A stretch of 64,000 nt of DNA from Elmis aenea (GCA_947652605.1 OX393578.1:2046001-2110000), one strand, 5' to 3'. Shown: positions 1-12,653, counted from the first letter of the stretch. Numbers and translations: made by a program. The notes: generated by a model not told the origin, from the letters alone.

Positions 1-1640
1 TACTCGAGGAATTTTGCTTCAAGAACTCTTAAGATTACCAAACGCGTTGCAAAATATTGGCAGTAAATTGTGTCTATCGGTTCTACAATCAATATCATAC
101 TCCTTTGATGATGCAGAAGCACCATCCAACCATATTCTTTGATAATCTTACACGACCGAGCTCAAATATAATAAATAATGAAACTACTGCATAGGGTGTC
201 CCAGAGAGACCATTGCCTTATCGATTAAGCTTGTTTCTGTTAAGAAGTAACTTGAATCAACCCCATATGTATTCAGCTGGAATCAGTTTGCATACAATAG
301 AATGAAAATATAAACGAAATTGTGATGTGCTTAAAGTATTCTGTATTCAAGTTTTTATATATTTAATACTTTAATGATCAAATTTTTCGAAAAAACCGTC
401 AAAATTTACAAGTCTTGCCTGTTAAAATGTTAAACAATATTAGGGCAATGCATAACTGTTACCAAATTTGCACAGAAAACGAATAAAAATGTATTCTAGC
501 TATTTAAAGTTATTGAAATTACTTAAGTTTAAGTGTATCTCCTTAAATCTTTTTTGTATTAAACTGAAAAAAAAGTTGGTTTTATTGTTTATAAATATGT
601 TAAACAACGATTGTGCAAATAATGGCGACTACCAATGTATTCAGAAGACGATTAAAAACATTTTTCAAGCTCATTGAAGTTTTTAAACACTTTCCAAGTG
701 TATACCCTTAGAACTTTTCTTCTAAAAAATTCCAAAAAATTGTTATTGGTATTATTGTTTGTAAATATGTTAAATAACACTTGGGCAATCCATACCGACC
801 ACCAATGTATTCAGAAAACGATTAAATTTTTTTTTACCGCTCATCGAAGTTTTTAAACATTTCCCAATTCCCATTTACAAAAGTATTTATTCAAAAAATC
901 TGTGCAGTGTGGTTTTTTATTCAAACATCTTGACTTTGTTCTTCGTAAATAAAAAAGGAGGAGCAAAGGCCGTAAGCCCTATTTCAACAAGGGTCGTTTT
1001 TTGTACCCTAGAGTATTTAATATTTAATTTCCTTTTTATGGGTTTCGGTATAAGGATCACGGAATTGGCGTGAGTTGCTAAAGTCTTCTATAAGATCTAC
1101 TTTTTGCTCACTTTGTTGCAGTTGCCATTTGTAACCTAGTTTTAGGAACTTCTTTATGTCGAGTGTTGAAGGTGGAATTTATCATACTAGTGAAGAATAT
1201 TCAAGCATTTCAAAAAATTTTCAGACGTGTTTATTATTTTGCGTACATTAATTGTATACTACAAAAAATCCAGTTGCTTACTTTGGCTGACGCGAACAGG
1301 TAATAAAGTTCATGAACAATAGCGTTGAAAGTTTGGAGCTTTCAGTATTATACAACAAAGTTTGAAAAGTTTATTATTTCTTTAAGATACATTGGGCGCC
1401 TGGTGTACCAGGAGATAAAATTAGTAAGCTATTTTAGGGATCTATAAAAGTTGTAGTATTGTTTTATATTAAGTAGTCAAAGCGGGAACACAAAATGACT
1501 TGAGTTATGGTACAGGAATATCAATAAAAATGGCAGGTTTAGCAGGCACAAAGCTAAAAATTCCAATAATATTCCGGGTTCCTGCTTTGTAGTTTTGTGT
1601 TTGAACAGCGTCGTTTTTAATAGAATTATATTTGATATTA
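1..1640. other. Gene-free AT-rich sequence
   Basis: No convincing coding exon, tRNA or complete transposon is visible. The only structure I can support is the diverged tandem pair at 410-880, listed separately. A fragment reading AGGGTGTCCCA near 196 resembles the short tags left by many insect repeats, but this is too short to classify. Confidence 0.5.
410..880 (+). repeat. Diverged tandem repeat, unit about 174 bp
   Basis: Two to three degenerate copies lie in tandem. The phrase ACCAATGTATTCAGAA recurs at about 632 and 806, and TGTTAAACAA/TGTTAAATAA recurs at about 598 and 769, giving a period near 174 bp. Short open frames inside it (468-677 and 674-856) are similar to each other only because the DNA is repeated. 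The wording resembles other copies at 3.95, 13.3, 23.0-23.5 and 56.4-56.7 kb, so it probably belongs to a dispersed family. Confidence 0.55.
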
Positions 1641-1649
1641 AACCAGAAG

Positions 1650-2310
1650 AAATGTAAAGTTACGTTTATTGGAGGAAGTCAGCAGAATGCAATCTTAGAA
1701 ACAACTACGACATTGGGAAAAATGAGACTGGAAGAAGTGGATGAGTTTCTCTGTCTGGGTGCCAGAATAACGAAAAACTCTTAGGAGGAAAAAAAAATAG
1801 AGGCGAGATTAACAAAAGCAAATAAATGAACCAACTACTAAGGGCGAAACAGCTATCTAGAGATGCCAAATTCCGCCTTTACAAAATAGTATTGCGACCA
1901 ACAGCACTATATGCCTGCGAAACTTGGGCACTGAATAAGAAAACACAGGAAAGATTGCAGAGATGGGAGAGGAAAATACTTAGAAGAGTTTTGGGAGGAA
2001 GGAAAACAGAACAAGGATATGAGAGAAGAACAAACAGGGAGATTTATGAGATATACAAGGGACCAACAATTGACTTAGTAGTAAAAGCGAAAAGATTACA
2101 GTGGCCATATCGAAAGAATGGCAGATGAACGAACACCAAAAATGATAGCCTGGAAAAATCCAAACTACAAGAAGAAGAAAGGTCTACCGAGAAGACGGTG
2201 GAGAGAAGCAGTGCTATCAGACCTTAAAGAAAAGGGTATAAGAGATTGGAAGACCAAAGTCAAAAATAAAATAGAGTGGAAAAAACCACGGAGCTGTGGG
2301 CCTAAACGGC
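1650..2310 (+). pseudogene. Non-LTR retrotransposon reverse transcriptase, 3' part, decayed
   Basis: Translation of the plus strand, across at least one frameshift and stop codons near 1784 and 1825, gives the C-terminal part of an insect LINE reverse transcriptase. The segment after the palm domain is recognisable: LYKIVLRPTALYACETWAL, then a basic stretch with WERKILRRVLGG, then a C-terminal block with GLPRRRWREAV. The frame changes at about 2110-2128. The N-terminal endonuclease and the catalytic YxDD box are absent, so this is a 5'-truncated, inactive copy. Clade assignment is not possible by eye. Confidence 0.8.
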
Positions 2311-2948
2311 TTGTAAAAAACGCTCTCTATATATATTTGATATCAACATTACGTCTTCTACAGTTTTTATATTTGAAAAATTTTAGCTAGCGTCTTGTGA
2401 TGCGGATATTTTTGCATTTAAATAACTCCAAACTCATGCTCTTTTAAGTACAACAAAAATGAAATCTATCCCTAATTTAACATTGAATTGAAACAACAGG
2501 TTTTGTTTTTATAACAAATATTTAGTTTCAAGACTGCTCTAAAGCGTGCAGGTTGTACCAACAGTATATTTGCATGTTATAACATAAATAATGTAAAGCG
2601 TCTCTAATGTTTACAAGGCTAAGTTCGCGAAAGTAAACATGCCCACACACCCCTTTGAATAACTGGGTTTCCACAATTTGGAAATATATTATCCAAAGCT
2701 TTTGAAAAACTGTGTTTACGAAGCAAAAGCAATTGCACATAAGGCCTGTGTAGAATTTTGCAGCTGTCTCGGTTATTTTCAGTGCGATGAAGTTCGCTAG
2801 CAAGAAAAAGCTTTAATTAATTAATTATTTTGGAGCTTTTGTTTGTTTGTGTCACAGCTAGCTAGATTATGTGGGCGAAAAATATAATATTTTGCTTTTC
2901 TGCCTATACAATCTGAACTATCTAATTTATAAGAGTAAAAAGATATTT
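2311..2948. other. Gene-free sequence after the LINE fragment
   Basis: The stretch begins with the probable 3' tail of the LINE fragment (to about 2,390). The remainder is AT-rich. The open frame at 2,528-2,803 on the minus strand starts at TTG rather than ATG and resembles nothing I know. Confidence 0.5.
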
Positions 2949-3140
2949 TAATTGAAATAAAACACTATTACTTTGTTTAACCACTTTAATTTTGAGTTTT
3001 TCGTACAAACGTTTTCAGTCTATTGGACCATTGTCAAGTACTTATTAAGACTTGACAATGGTCCAATAGACTGAAAACGTTTGTACGAAAAACTCAAAAT
3101 TAAAGTGGTTAAACAAAGTAATAGTGTTTTATTTCAATTA
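2949..3140. repeat. Near-perfect 192-bp palindrome (fold-back element)
   Basis: The left arm 2,949-3,039 and right arm 3,050-3,140 are reverse complements over about 91 bp, with a spacer of about 10 bp. Outer ends read TAATTGAAAT and ATTTCAATTA; the inner ends read CATTGTCAAG and CTTGACAATG. I found no mismatch within the arms. Such long clean arms suggest a young fold-back MITE or a recent inverted duplication. Transcribed RNA would fold into a long hairpin. No coding sequence is present. Confidence 0.9.
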
Positions 3141-6085
3141 ATATGTCTCAATACCACAAAGTAACGGCTAAACAAATTCTTCAATTAAAAAGATATTGCT
3201 CACGGAAGATGCTTTTATCTATTAGGCCGACTAGGCATACTGCCTAGAAACTTTTTGGGGCTTGCAATATTTCACTTGAAAAAATACCCAATAGAATTGG
3301 CACAAAAATGAGAAAACAATATCAGACACAGAGGCCCCTGAAAATAAAAGTGCATAGAGCCTACGAAGGTCTGAAAACTGCTCTATATAGAGGGCATGTA
3401 TATTTTGAGACGCCATATTTAAATAAATCACATACCTGATCTGTACAAGCGACGTTTTTGGTATTTATTTGGGCGCCTTGTTGCTTCCAAATAAAACATT
3501 TCAGCTGCGTATGCATTCATTGTTCAAAAAACTTATTGCAATTTTTATTTCAAGCCCCATTAATGCGCACACAAATCTTTAACTCAACTTAACACTTCCT
3601 AGATTCACTCAAACAAGACATTCGGCCATGTCTATCCTTCAAGCATATACTTAGTGTGATAGGAGCAGCAATTACTGACATAGAACTTAATGCATCGTAA
3701 TAGTTGCAATGGTTGCTATAAAAACTAAAGTTGTGTCATTTTGGCCGTGAATAATTGCAAGCATATGTGTAAAACGATGTAAACAAAGCATCAACAACGT
3801 CTTGGGCTGATAAAATGTAATTAATTCCCAAGTTTATAATATGCAGTAAATCAATTTTTAAAGGCGATCAATAATTTTTTGCATGGTTTTAGAAAAAGTT
3901 AAAGACAACATAAGCCATGCATTTTTACCTTTACTTTGTTTAAAAAAGGCGTAAAACAATTTTTTACAGCACCTTGAAATTTTGAAAAATATTCCAAGTG
4001 TATTAAATTAAATTTTTTCTTGGTAAAACTACAAAAATTTTGCAATTGTCTTTATATTTTCTGAACATTTTAAAGGCACCTTAAGCAATACGTTTCTACC
4101 CATAGTTAGGCCCATAACAAAATATTTGAGTTTTTTACATAAAAGATGTGAAGGAAAATGGAAATTTTTTAAAAACAGCTATGGAAAATATTTTTAATCG
4201 ATTTCTAATCAAAATAATACGTGTTACGCATTGCATAAACGTCGTTTAAACGCAAGACGTCAATTTTTTGGCTTACCAAGAGTGATTTGTTGGGTTTTTA
4301 AATGAAAATAACATACTATAAATCTTAATAAAATAAAAATTCTCTCCTCATGGTACATGAGCGAATAAATTTACATTCACTACTGTATCCAGGGCTTAAA
4401 ACAATACATTATAATTTAAATAAACCGACAAACAGTTTGAAGGGTGCTTAGAATCCCAGCAGTACTCATCAGGGGGTATATGAACCTTTCAGAACCCCTG
4501 GAGATAGTACTTGCTGAAAAATAGTTAGTAAAAGTGAACTGTGCCACGTTTATTTGATTTTTTTTTTAATATACAGGGTGTCTAAACAAGCTTTTAAACA
4601 GTACTGGATAAAGATATGGTCAAACTGAAAAAAAAAACGCAACATGTGGAGAATTAGCACTAAGCATATTTAAATGTTTCACACGTAAATTGCGTGAAAT
4701 ATTTAATAAACAAAAAATCTCAAACGTTTTTTGGTTTATATTCCGTTGATTAGGCAAGGTATTAGAGGTTTTATGTAAATAATTACTAATATTAAAAATA
4801 ATATCATCCATAGATCCAGAAAATTATAATTATCTCTTGGGGATTCTTGTGATAGTTTTTGTGATTTTAAAATAAAGTTTTGGACTTTTTTTTGTATAAA
4901 ATTGTGTAAAATATGCGCATTAAAAGGGGTTTACTTTATTATCTTAGTATTCTGCAAAGGTTCAAACGGAATAAGGCTGAAAGCGAAATACAAAATTAAG
5001 TTAAAATAAACTTCATCATACAGCTAACGAGCATGAAAAAGGTTGAAAGAGTAAATTGAGGTAAACGTCGTATTTTGTAGGTATTCCCGTAACATGAGCC
5101 AAATTAAATGTAACATAAACACAGGCAAGGTTTTATAAGATTACAAAAAGTCACAGGTGTATAACTTGTTTTAATTATGTGGTTAGTTTGTGACTAAATA
5201 AACATAACGTTTCATAAAAGTTTCCTGAGAGTAATTAAGGGTATAAATTTAATTGCTAAAGCTTTTCTTGCGTACGAGCGTAGGTTGGTCAGACCACAAA
5301 AATATATCATAGCTGTGCTAAAGTTATACTTACACTGCGCAAGTTGATGTATTTATTTAATTAAAGAGTTGTACAGTAGATAAAAACTTTGATTTTGGTT
5401 GTAATAGTTGCTTTTTTTCGAATTTTGTTGTCAAATTAGGTGCACTATTTAAAAATAATATGAATTAAAATTCATTCATATTTAGATATTAAAAAAAGTT
5501 GAAAGATTTATTGTTGCTAGAGAACAAGTTGGTGTTTTTAAAATTATGTTTATAGATTAAGTGAAAACCAAGACTTTTTACTACTGGAAAACAAATTGAA
5601 CAAAGAAAATCAAAACTTTATTTTTACATGCCTAGTTTTTTTGCGAAAGCTTTTTTTCTTAATCTTCTTAGATAGAAATAATACGTCATCTAATGACAAA
5701 AATGCCTCTGCCCAGCTAACTTCAACATCCAGAATCTTGATTACATTACCTATGTTGTAATGTCAGTGGTCATATCAAGTTCTTCTTCGTTATCTTGATC
5801 GTTCAACTCGTTCACTGCATGATCAGGATTCTCTAAATGATTGTCTAAATGATTCATCGACAATGATTCTGGATATTTCGCCTACTCCCGAAGACCATTC
5901 CATGATTTCTGCATCTGTTAAGTTTTCGTCAGAAACAACAGGTCTTTAGAGGTGTGGAATGATTATTTTATTTCGTTGTCGAAGTTCCACTAATGAAATC
6001 ATGTTCTCCTCATCCCATGCATCATAACCTCATTATTTTCTCGCTTTTTCTTCGCCATAGGTCCCTGTTCTTGTTTTTTTTTCCT
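3141..6085. other. Gene-free sequence with repeat fragments
   Basis: Positions 3,955-4,095 hold an inverted copy of the dispersed repeat of about 170 bp. At 5,640-5,990 the minus strand shows broken coding-like stretches (for example VSWAEAFLSLDDVLF), which may be a decayed DNA-transposon protein, but I cannot name it. A tag ACAGGGTGTCTAAAC lies near 4,575. Nothing else is supportable. Confidence 0.45.
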
Positions 6086-6089
6086 TTCC

Positions 6090-6835
6090 TCTAAAATGTC
6101 TTGCTTAAATCATCTTCCACTTCCTTCAACCACCCAGATCTGGGCCTTCCTTGTCCTCCTACATCCTGGTTTCCATCGTAGCATTGAAAATGCTATTTTC
6201 TTCGTTCCCATTTTCCATACATGTCCCAGCCCATTCTTTGCAACTTTATTCTATGGCTTCACACTTCAATTCCTTCAGTATTTGATGGTATCTCACTATT
6301 TTTGTTTTGTTGTTATTTATTTTTAAACCCATCTTCTCGCCTTCTACTGCCAACTCCGAGAGCATTTTTTCCATGATCTTTCTGTTCTTCGTTACTATAA
6401 CTATATCGTCTGCATATGCAATCATTTGACCCCCGCGCGTTCTTAAGTTTCCCTTATTTATATTTCTCACGACATGCTCCATAGCTAAATTAAATAGTGT
6501 TGCTGACAGAGCATCATCTTGCCTCACGCCCTTATCAACTATGATGTCTACTGTTTCCCCTTTACTTGTAAGTATACTGATTTTTGACTGATTCATGGTC
6601 ATTGCAGTCGACCTTCTTAACTTAGGTTCTATCTCTTGTTGTTTCAGTACTGTTATCAGTTTACCTTTTTTAACTGTATCGAAAGCTTGCTGGAAGTCTG
6701 TAAATAGCTTGTCTATATCCACCTGATATTTATGGGCTTTTTCCATTATCTGTAATAGTATGTATGGCATCAATTGTTGACTTCCTTTGTATGAATCCGT
6801 CCTCAAATATTGCTTGTGTAAATGCTTCACCATTT
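6090..6835 (-). pseudogene. Non-LTR retrotransposon reverse transcriptase fragment with YADD box
   Basis: From about 6,835 down to 6,246 the minus strand encodes a reverse transcriptase palm: DFQQAFDTVKK (motif A), VRQDDALSATLFNLAMEHV (motif B region) and MIAYADDIVIV (motif C, catalytic YADD), followed by KMGLKINNNKTK. After an apparent internal deletion near 6,246 the frame changes and the distal C-terminal block appears (WAGTCMENG..., with Gly/Arg-rich GQGRPRSGWL) to about 6,090. The endonuclease and the thumb are missing, so the copy is dead. It differs from the fragment at 1.65 kb in region covered, so homology between the two cannot be judged. Confidence 0.85.
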
Positions 6836-8520
6836 TTTACGCCCATAACGAATAATAGATCCATTACATAATTATGTGACCATCAATTTGAAGCGCTGCT
6901 AATGTAATTTGTAACTACATGACATTTCGATTAACTGCCTATCAGTGTATTCAAGTGTATATCAACGGTTTTTATCAATATTTAATACCCTATTCACATA
7001 TTTTACGGGAAAAATAAGATTGTAACGGTAGATTTAAAAAAAAGACGCAAAAATGCTGTCATTATTCATTGTCGTGTACTTGCTTAGCTAGCATATAACA
7101 TCCAATTAAGAATGTCTTATAGTTTACTTGAAAACTTACTTGTTGCTGACAGTGCCAGCACATAAATATAATAACGTCGAAGATTTTAAAATATATTTAG
7201 GCAATCCAACAAATTTATAACGATAATCAGATAAATATGGCATATTTTCGCTAATAATCGCTGCAAATGTGTTTATCAAACGCGTGGCTAATAAATACGA
7301 TCCTTCATTGTAGTGATTCTTTTTAATATCTTTTTGGTAGAAATGTGCGTTTCAAAGAAAAGCTAAAACTCGATTGATCACCAACCGGCTGATGTCTGAA
7401 GACTAAAAAGCATGAAATGAAAGTATCAACAAGTTTTTGGAGCCATCAAAAAAACATTTTGCGGAACTGGCAGACCCATTTTTATTGCAGCTGGTTTTTG
7501 TAGATTACAGAAAGTGATTCTTAATCTTAAAGAACTGAACGTCGTTTAAGGAGTGTTTGGCAGTAAATTACGTAAGTTAAACTAGCTAACATCTCACACT
7601 AAATAAGAAAAAAGGTCGTGTCGAGAAACATTCGCGAAATAGAATTTAATTGTTAATTAAATGTGAAAGATTTGTGTTCTCTCTCCTAGCTTCAGGAATT
7701 TTATTACTTTCCTGGGCATATTTTACTTGTAGATTTGATAAAATTGATAAAGATATTATAAACAATCGTATTAAAGTTTTTTTTTTTAAATTAATATGAG
7801 ATAATGTAGGTAAGCTTATTTTCTGTAAGGTTTAAAATCAAACTCTATTGGTCTTGTCTGGATGTATTATAATTAGCTTGCATTTGATCTTGTTGACGTC
7901 CTCGAATTTTTCTATGCTCAGACAAGGGTCCCTTGTTATATGTTTGTCTTTTGTTTACGTTATATCCTGTTCTTATTTGTTTAGCCAGGAAATCATTATT
8001 CTCATTCCCAGGATATGAAGTCTGCTTTCATTTCATATCTCTGTTGCAGCTCAAATTTTAATGATTTTTTATCCAATTTATTTCACGTATCTACCTAATT
8101 AAATTGTTTTTGGCATGCTTTATCTATTTATCCACGCTTCGTTTTAAGGACGATATAAGATTTAGATAACTACATTTATTTTACTGAGACAACTCGGCGC
8201 CAATGTAAATTTTGCAAACATGTATTACATACAAAGTTTATAAGCTTGAAACAATCTGTATATTTCAGTGTTTGTGGTCCCTTGGGATTAACCCAGATTT
8301 CTTGAAAGTAAAACTTTATAAAAACATATAAGGATGTGCTCGAATTATTTAAGTGATTGTGTAATACGAAAAAATTGAATTTAATTTAACTTTACAAGGA
8401 TTTTTTGTTTAAAGCTGGTTCACTGAACCAGTATTGACACTGCCATCTCCTGATCATACTAATAAGATTACAACTAAAGAAGAGACGCAAGTCTTGAAGT
8501 GATCCAACATTTCTTTAAGG
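6836..8520. other. Gene-free AT-rich sequence
   Basis: Nothing recognisable: no open frame of note, no tRNA-like fold and no clear repeat. Confidence 0.5.
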
Positions 8521-8776
8521 CAGAGGTTGTTAATCAGGGGGCCATGGACCCCCAAGGGGTACGTGAAAATTCTACAGGGGGTACGTGTCAAATACAATGA
8601 CCGGAAAAATGTATTGGTGGAAAGATAGAACCAACAACTTTCCCACTAAATATTTTTTACACTGTATGTTCTATGCATAAATAAAGTTCTTTTAAAATGG
8701 GCTAATTGACAAGGGGTACAAAACGCTTCACAGTGAGGCAAGGGGTACATTAATGGAAATTGATTCAGAACCGCTG
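8521..8776. mobile_element. hAT-type non-autonomous element (MITE), 256 bp
   Basis: The element starts CAGAGGTTGTTAATCAGGGG and, read from the other end, CAGCGGTTCTGAATCA, the usual CAGNGGTTC type of hAT terminal inverted repeat. It is flanked on both sides by the identical 8-bp duplication CTTTAAGG (8,513-8,520 and 8,777-8,784), the target-site size of hAT transposases. The internal GGGGTAC repeats (8,557, 8,579, 8,714, 8,741) are typical of insect hAT MITEs. It has no coding capacity. Confidence 0.9.
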
Positions 8777-8865
8777 CTTTAAGGGATCCTTCAAAAAAAG
8801 TGTAATTTAATACAATTTGTTGATATTAGAACATATTTATAATCCAAAAAAAGTTTTCCACTTAC

Positions 8866-9045
8866 GTTTAAAGGTGCAGAGGTGTGAGTATTTGAAACAC
8901 ATGAGCAACACACGTAGGGTTGTGCCACGAACTGTGCAAATATGATATCAAAATGAGCTTTCACGTAAAAACTGACACAGTTATCGCTTGATATACACAC
9001 GTATCCATTAATTTCCTCCAAACATCGACTGGTATTCGACTTCAT
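8866..9045 (-). other. Candidate coding exon of unknown gene
   Basis: An ATG at 9,045 opens a 60-codon frame that runs in phase 0 to a consensus splice donor (AAAC|GTAAGTGG) at 8,866/8,865. The peptide is cysteine-rich (six Cys including CCSC) and its base composition is a little richer in GC than its surroundings. I do not recognise it, it has no clear signal peptide, and I found no matching downstream exon on the minus strand. It may be chance. Confidence 0.15.
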
Positions 9046-11079
9046 TATTCATTTACAACACTCCTAATCAATTATTAATATTCGCGTGTACATGGGTTAA
9101 CTTCATTTTTAAACGAAAACAATAACCAATTACATTTAAGGCCGAAAGCAATGGCACTTGGATGTGATTCAGTTTTAGCAATTAGGGCGTATTATAGCAA
9201 ACTTCGCAAATAGTTTCGATTTTAAATTAGATCTAAAACGTAAATTAATGAACGTGCTTTTGAATCTAGAACATGAACGTTGGGTAAAATGCATGTCGTG
9301 CAATTTTTTTCTGCAATTACAAACATGAACGTGTACACAAGTTAATAATTTTTAAATTATCCTTTATGGGAACGTCCGTAAGATAAAATAAAATTGTAAC
9401 AGCATTTTGTGTGCATAAATTGTTAAACAATTCCAACAGAGCGAGTTCCTTGCACGATTTTATTTTATTACGAAAATGTTGGCTATAAGATAGCAAGTCA
9501 TCAAAGGTAATTATAGTGTGCAATTATGAAACATTAACATGCATTTTCTCACAACTTCATTAGCAACCACAGTTGGTTATTATAATCAGAAACGTTTGTA
9601 TAAAAGCGTTGTTTTGTGTTTCAAAACCCAACAAAAAGAACTTAATTTTCGTATATTTTTTGCAACATTTTATGTACAGTTTGGTATTAGTTAATTTATA
9701 TTAAACTTAAGTTTTAACTAAATAAAATAGATAAATAAATAGGATTAAAATTTTTCTTTAATAACTAAGTGCATAGCAATAATTATAACAAAGATTTATA
9801 CACACCCTGTATATTAATCTAATTAATGATTCAGTAATGGTCAAGATATCAAACATTGTAGCATCGAACCATTTAGATTATTAGCTGCAAATTAAAGTTA
9901 ATAAATGAATTATAATGGCTATAATTGTTAATACAATAAAGTTTTGATGAATTATGGAGCAATAATTATATGAATACTCGGCTCCTCCACCAATAATTGT
10001 TAAAAAATTATCAAATAAAAAAACGTCAAGTTACTGTAATAAAATCAACAATTTCATTGAACAAAAAATAGATCAGATATAACGATAAACGTTAATCCAT
10101 TACATTAACGTTCAACTAAATGTAACGTATTGATTTCAATAAATAAATGCTTGAATTATTTAAGTAATTCATTAACTAATGTAAGTAAGTGTCATGAGAA
10201 ATCACTTATCATTTTTTTAACGGTCTTTTGCAGTAATTCTAGCCCAGTTTTATTGCTCTCTTCTCCCCATCAACACCAATCTTATTTATTTATCTATTTG
10301 CGCACATTTCCGCAACAGATCCCTCGAACAAAAAGCGATTATAAATTAAATTTATTCATATTAAACGCCATAACGGATTTAAATGAATTTTAAAACTTAT
10401 AAGTTGTGTTCTTGTGCTATTGTTGATAGTATACTTGTTGCTTTCTGATGCTTAATTAAGACAAACGTGTATTTCTGATTTATTTTTGAAGGCTTCGGTG
10501 TAATTTGAACAATATTAAAAGCTTTTCGTTTATATTGTAATATAAGACTCATAATAATTTTGTCCGGCTGTTCTAGAAGCGACTTCCTCTAGGCGGGGAA
10601 TGATATAAATTTCATGCAATGCCTCTTTAATTTGCGGTGATTGTTCTAATGAAATAATTATGTAATGCAGCATTGATGTGTTAAAATGAATTAGTTCGTG
10701 ATAAGGGGACTGGATTGGAGTGATTCGCGATCCTTGAGGACCAATTTTGTTCGCGTGTAAAAGTTTCTTCTGGCGACTGTAGTTACTTTTTAAATGAGTT
10801 TAATTATAATTATTTGACATTGACCTAAACTTAACCGCGCGTCCTAATCTATTTATAATTACGAGGTTACTACAATATATAATATTTAGTACCTATGTAA
10901 TAAGACGGTGACTATTTATGAAATTTTGGAAATCGTTAAGTGATACATTTTTTTTTGTTGCAAATTTTTTTTTTGGGATGAAAAAATTCTTTCTTACTAG
11001 TAGGTGAATCATAATGATGAGATGAAAACATGACACGGAAGAACAGCAAGTGTTAACAGGAAGCCACTGTCTCTCATCA
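9046..11079. other. Gene-free AT-rich sequence
   Basis: No supportable feature. The frame at 10,130-10,393 begins with TTG, not ATG, and shows no known domain. A short ACACCCTGTAT tag near 9,802 is probably a repeat remnant. Confidence 0.5.
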
Positions 11080-11430
11080 GTCTCCACTGAAGACCACTAC
11101 AAATTGTTTCCGGCACATGTTAAATTAATAACACTTTCCGGCCATTTAAAAGTGCTAGAGAAAAATCGGCGAAAATCCGCACCGCGCTCTGCATTTTCGG
11201 AAATTTTAAAAACCGGCTGATTTCCTTTGTTAAAAATTTATTCAGCAGCACGAGTTGTAGGTTATGAAACTCTAGAATCGAAAACGTCGACATGCGTCTG
11301 TAGACTGGCGCTTGTCGAGCGCAATATTGATTCGGTGAGTTCGCTCAAGAATTGCCGCGAAATTATGCGTTGTGGTACCTAGCAGTCATTTTATACATTG
11401 GCCCAACTCACGCACCCCAAACACCTCTTT
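11080..11430. promoter_or_regulatory. CpG-richer island, possible promoter or untranslated first exon
   Basis: This block is visibly richer in GC and CpG than the surrounding 10 kb. On the plus strand it contains a good splice donor (GATTCG|GTGAGTTCG, near 11,335), so it could be an untranslated first exon with a long intron. On the minus strand an ATG at about 11,292 opens a frame of roughly 58 codons of unknown nature. No gene can be connected to it inside the window. Confidence 0.2.
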
Positions 11431-11749
11431 GTTTGCATTCATGACGCAAAAATAAGTGTATTTCGTTTGTCACCTGGGTATTTATGAATGGAGCTACGGA
11501 GGATGCGTGGGAGTACTGCATCACGTGGTCAATGCAGAAAATCATAGAGGTATTAATAGGTGTAGAGAGATGAAAAACTGCGAAAAGCCACTAAACGAAC
11601 ACACTACGCTGAAGTCACTATCTTTTACGTCGAATGACTAATCCCTTATCATGATCGCTTTACGACAAATTTGTTACGAGGACAAACCAATAAGTAACCT
11701 ACCTACCCATGCAAAACATTCATAGGACGTAAAAATAATTTTAAAAGCA

Positions 11750-12115
11750 AATCCCTTGAGCATCTAAACAATTTTTCCAACAATCTGATCCCATTTAAGA
11801 AAGCTTTTGACCCGCCCGCACAATATTCCTTCATAGCGGCTTTAACTTCTTCACCAGATTCAAAATCTGAACGGCAATGCTTCCTCTAAGATTTTTTAAA
11901 GTAATATAAAAGCCGCAGGATGCTAATTCAGTACCAAACATAGAAAACCCCAGCTCAACAAAAGCAGATTCCTGAATAATTTGTTGAAGTTTATGAGCCT
12001 TTCCGCATCCTGAGATTGTCGTAGAGGCAATTTTTTCGTTTATAAGAACTGAATTTTTTCTGTCATAACTTTGAATAATTTTACCTTAAATCTCTCATAA
12101 AATTATGGAGCTCTT
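11750..12115 (-). pseudogene. Tc1/mariner transposase relic
   Basis: Read on the minus strand with frameshifts, the DNA gives the end of a mariner-type transposase: KAHKLQQIIQESAFVELGF, where family members carry the HDNARPH region, then a degraded version of the SPDLAPCDF motif (ELASCGFY), LKNLRG, and FESGEEVKAAMKEYCAGGS. The last match is to the family's usual C-terminal E-E-V-x-A-A stretch. No continuous frame or terminal repeat remains. Its DNA matches the relic at 17.9-18.3 kb (for example CCTGAATAATTTGTTGAA in both). Confidence 0.6.
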
Positions 12116-12400
12116 CTGCGTACATGCAATCAAAAATATTCCTTCCGCATTCAAATAACTGTAGCTATCAGCAGGTCTTATCAGAGGGGGAGGGAGCAAG
12201 AAGGGCAGATGCCCAGTTCTAAATTCCCAGAAGAGGTGGCAGGAAAAGTTGCCGAAGACGTGAAAAACCTTTAAAATTCGCTACTGGACTTTTCCTGCTC
12301 TTTAGCAGCTCTGATTTAGGATGGATGGTGAAACAGAATGAAGCAGGCGAAGACCAGAAGCAAACGGTGGCGCCGTAAGAGAGAAGATGAGTTGTTTTAG

Positions 12401-12640
12401 TTACATTACGTTTCCTGGCGATAATGAAGACTTTAATTTGGCGACCAAATTGTCGATTTTTCTTATCGTTTTTTCTGTTCCTGCTTCCAGAGACTTTCCA
12501 GCTCTTGGGTCAACCCAAATTCTTTGCCCCATTTCAACTGCTTGGGCCAGTATTTTACTTGAAAATATATTTGAGGGTGTTCCCCACACACCATCCATTC
12601 TTGTATTAAGCTTAATTTCACTCATACTTTTATTTTCCAC
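12401..12640 (-). other. Unrecognised 79-codon open frame
   Basis: An open frame with balanced, protein-like composition (ILAQAVEMGQRIWVDPRAGK...TIRKIDNLVAKLK) continues upstream without an ATG and is followed by stops. It lies just beyond the mariner relic and may be a fragment of another mobile element. I cannot assign a family. Confidence 0.2.
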
Positions 12641-12653
12641 ACTAGGTAGATAA

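Noticed and set aside
2528..2803. 91-codon minus-strand frame
   Set aside because: It starts at TTG, and has no homology or splice context.
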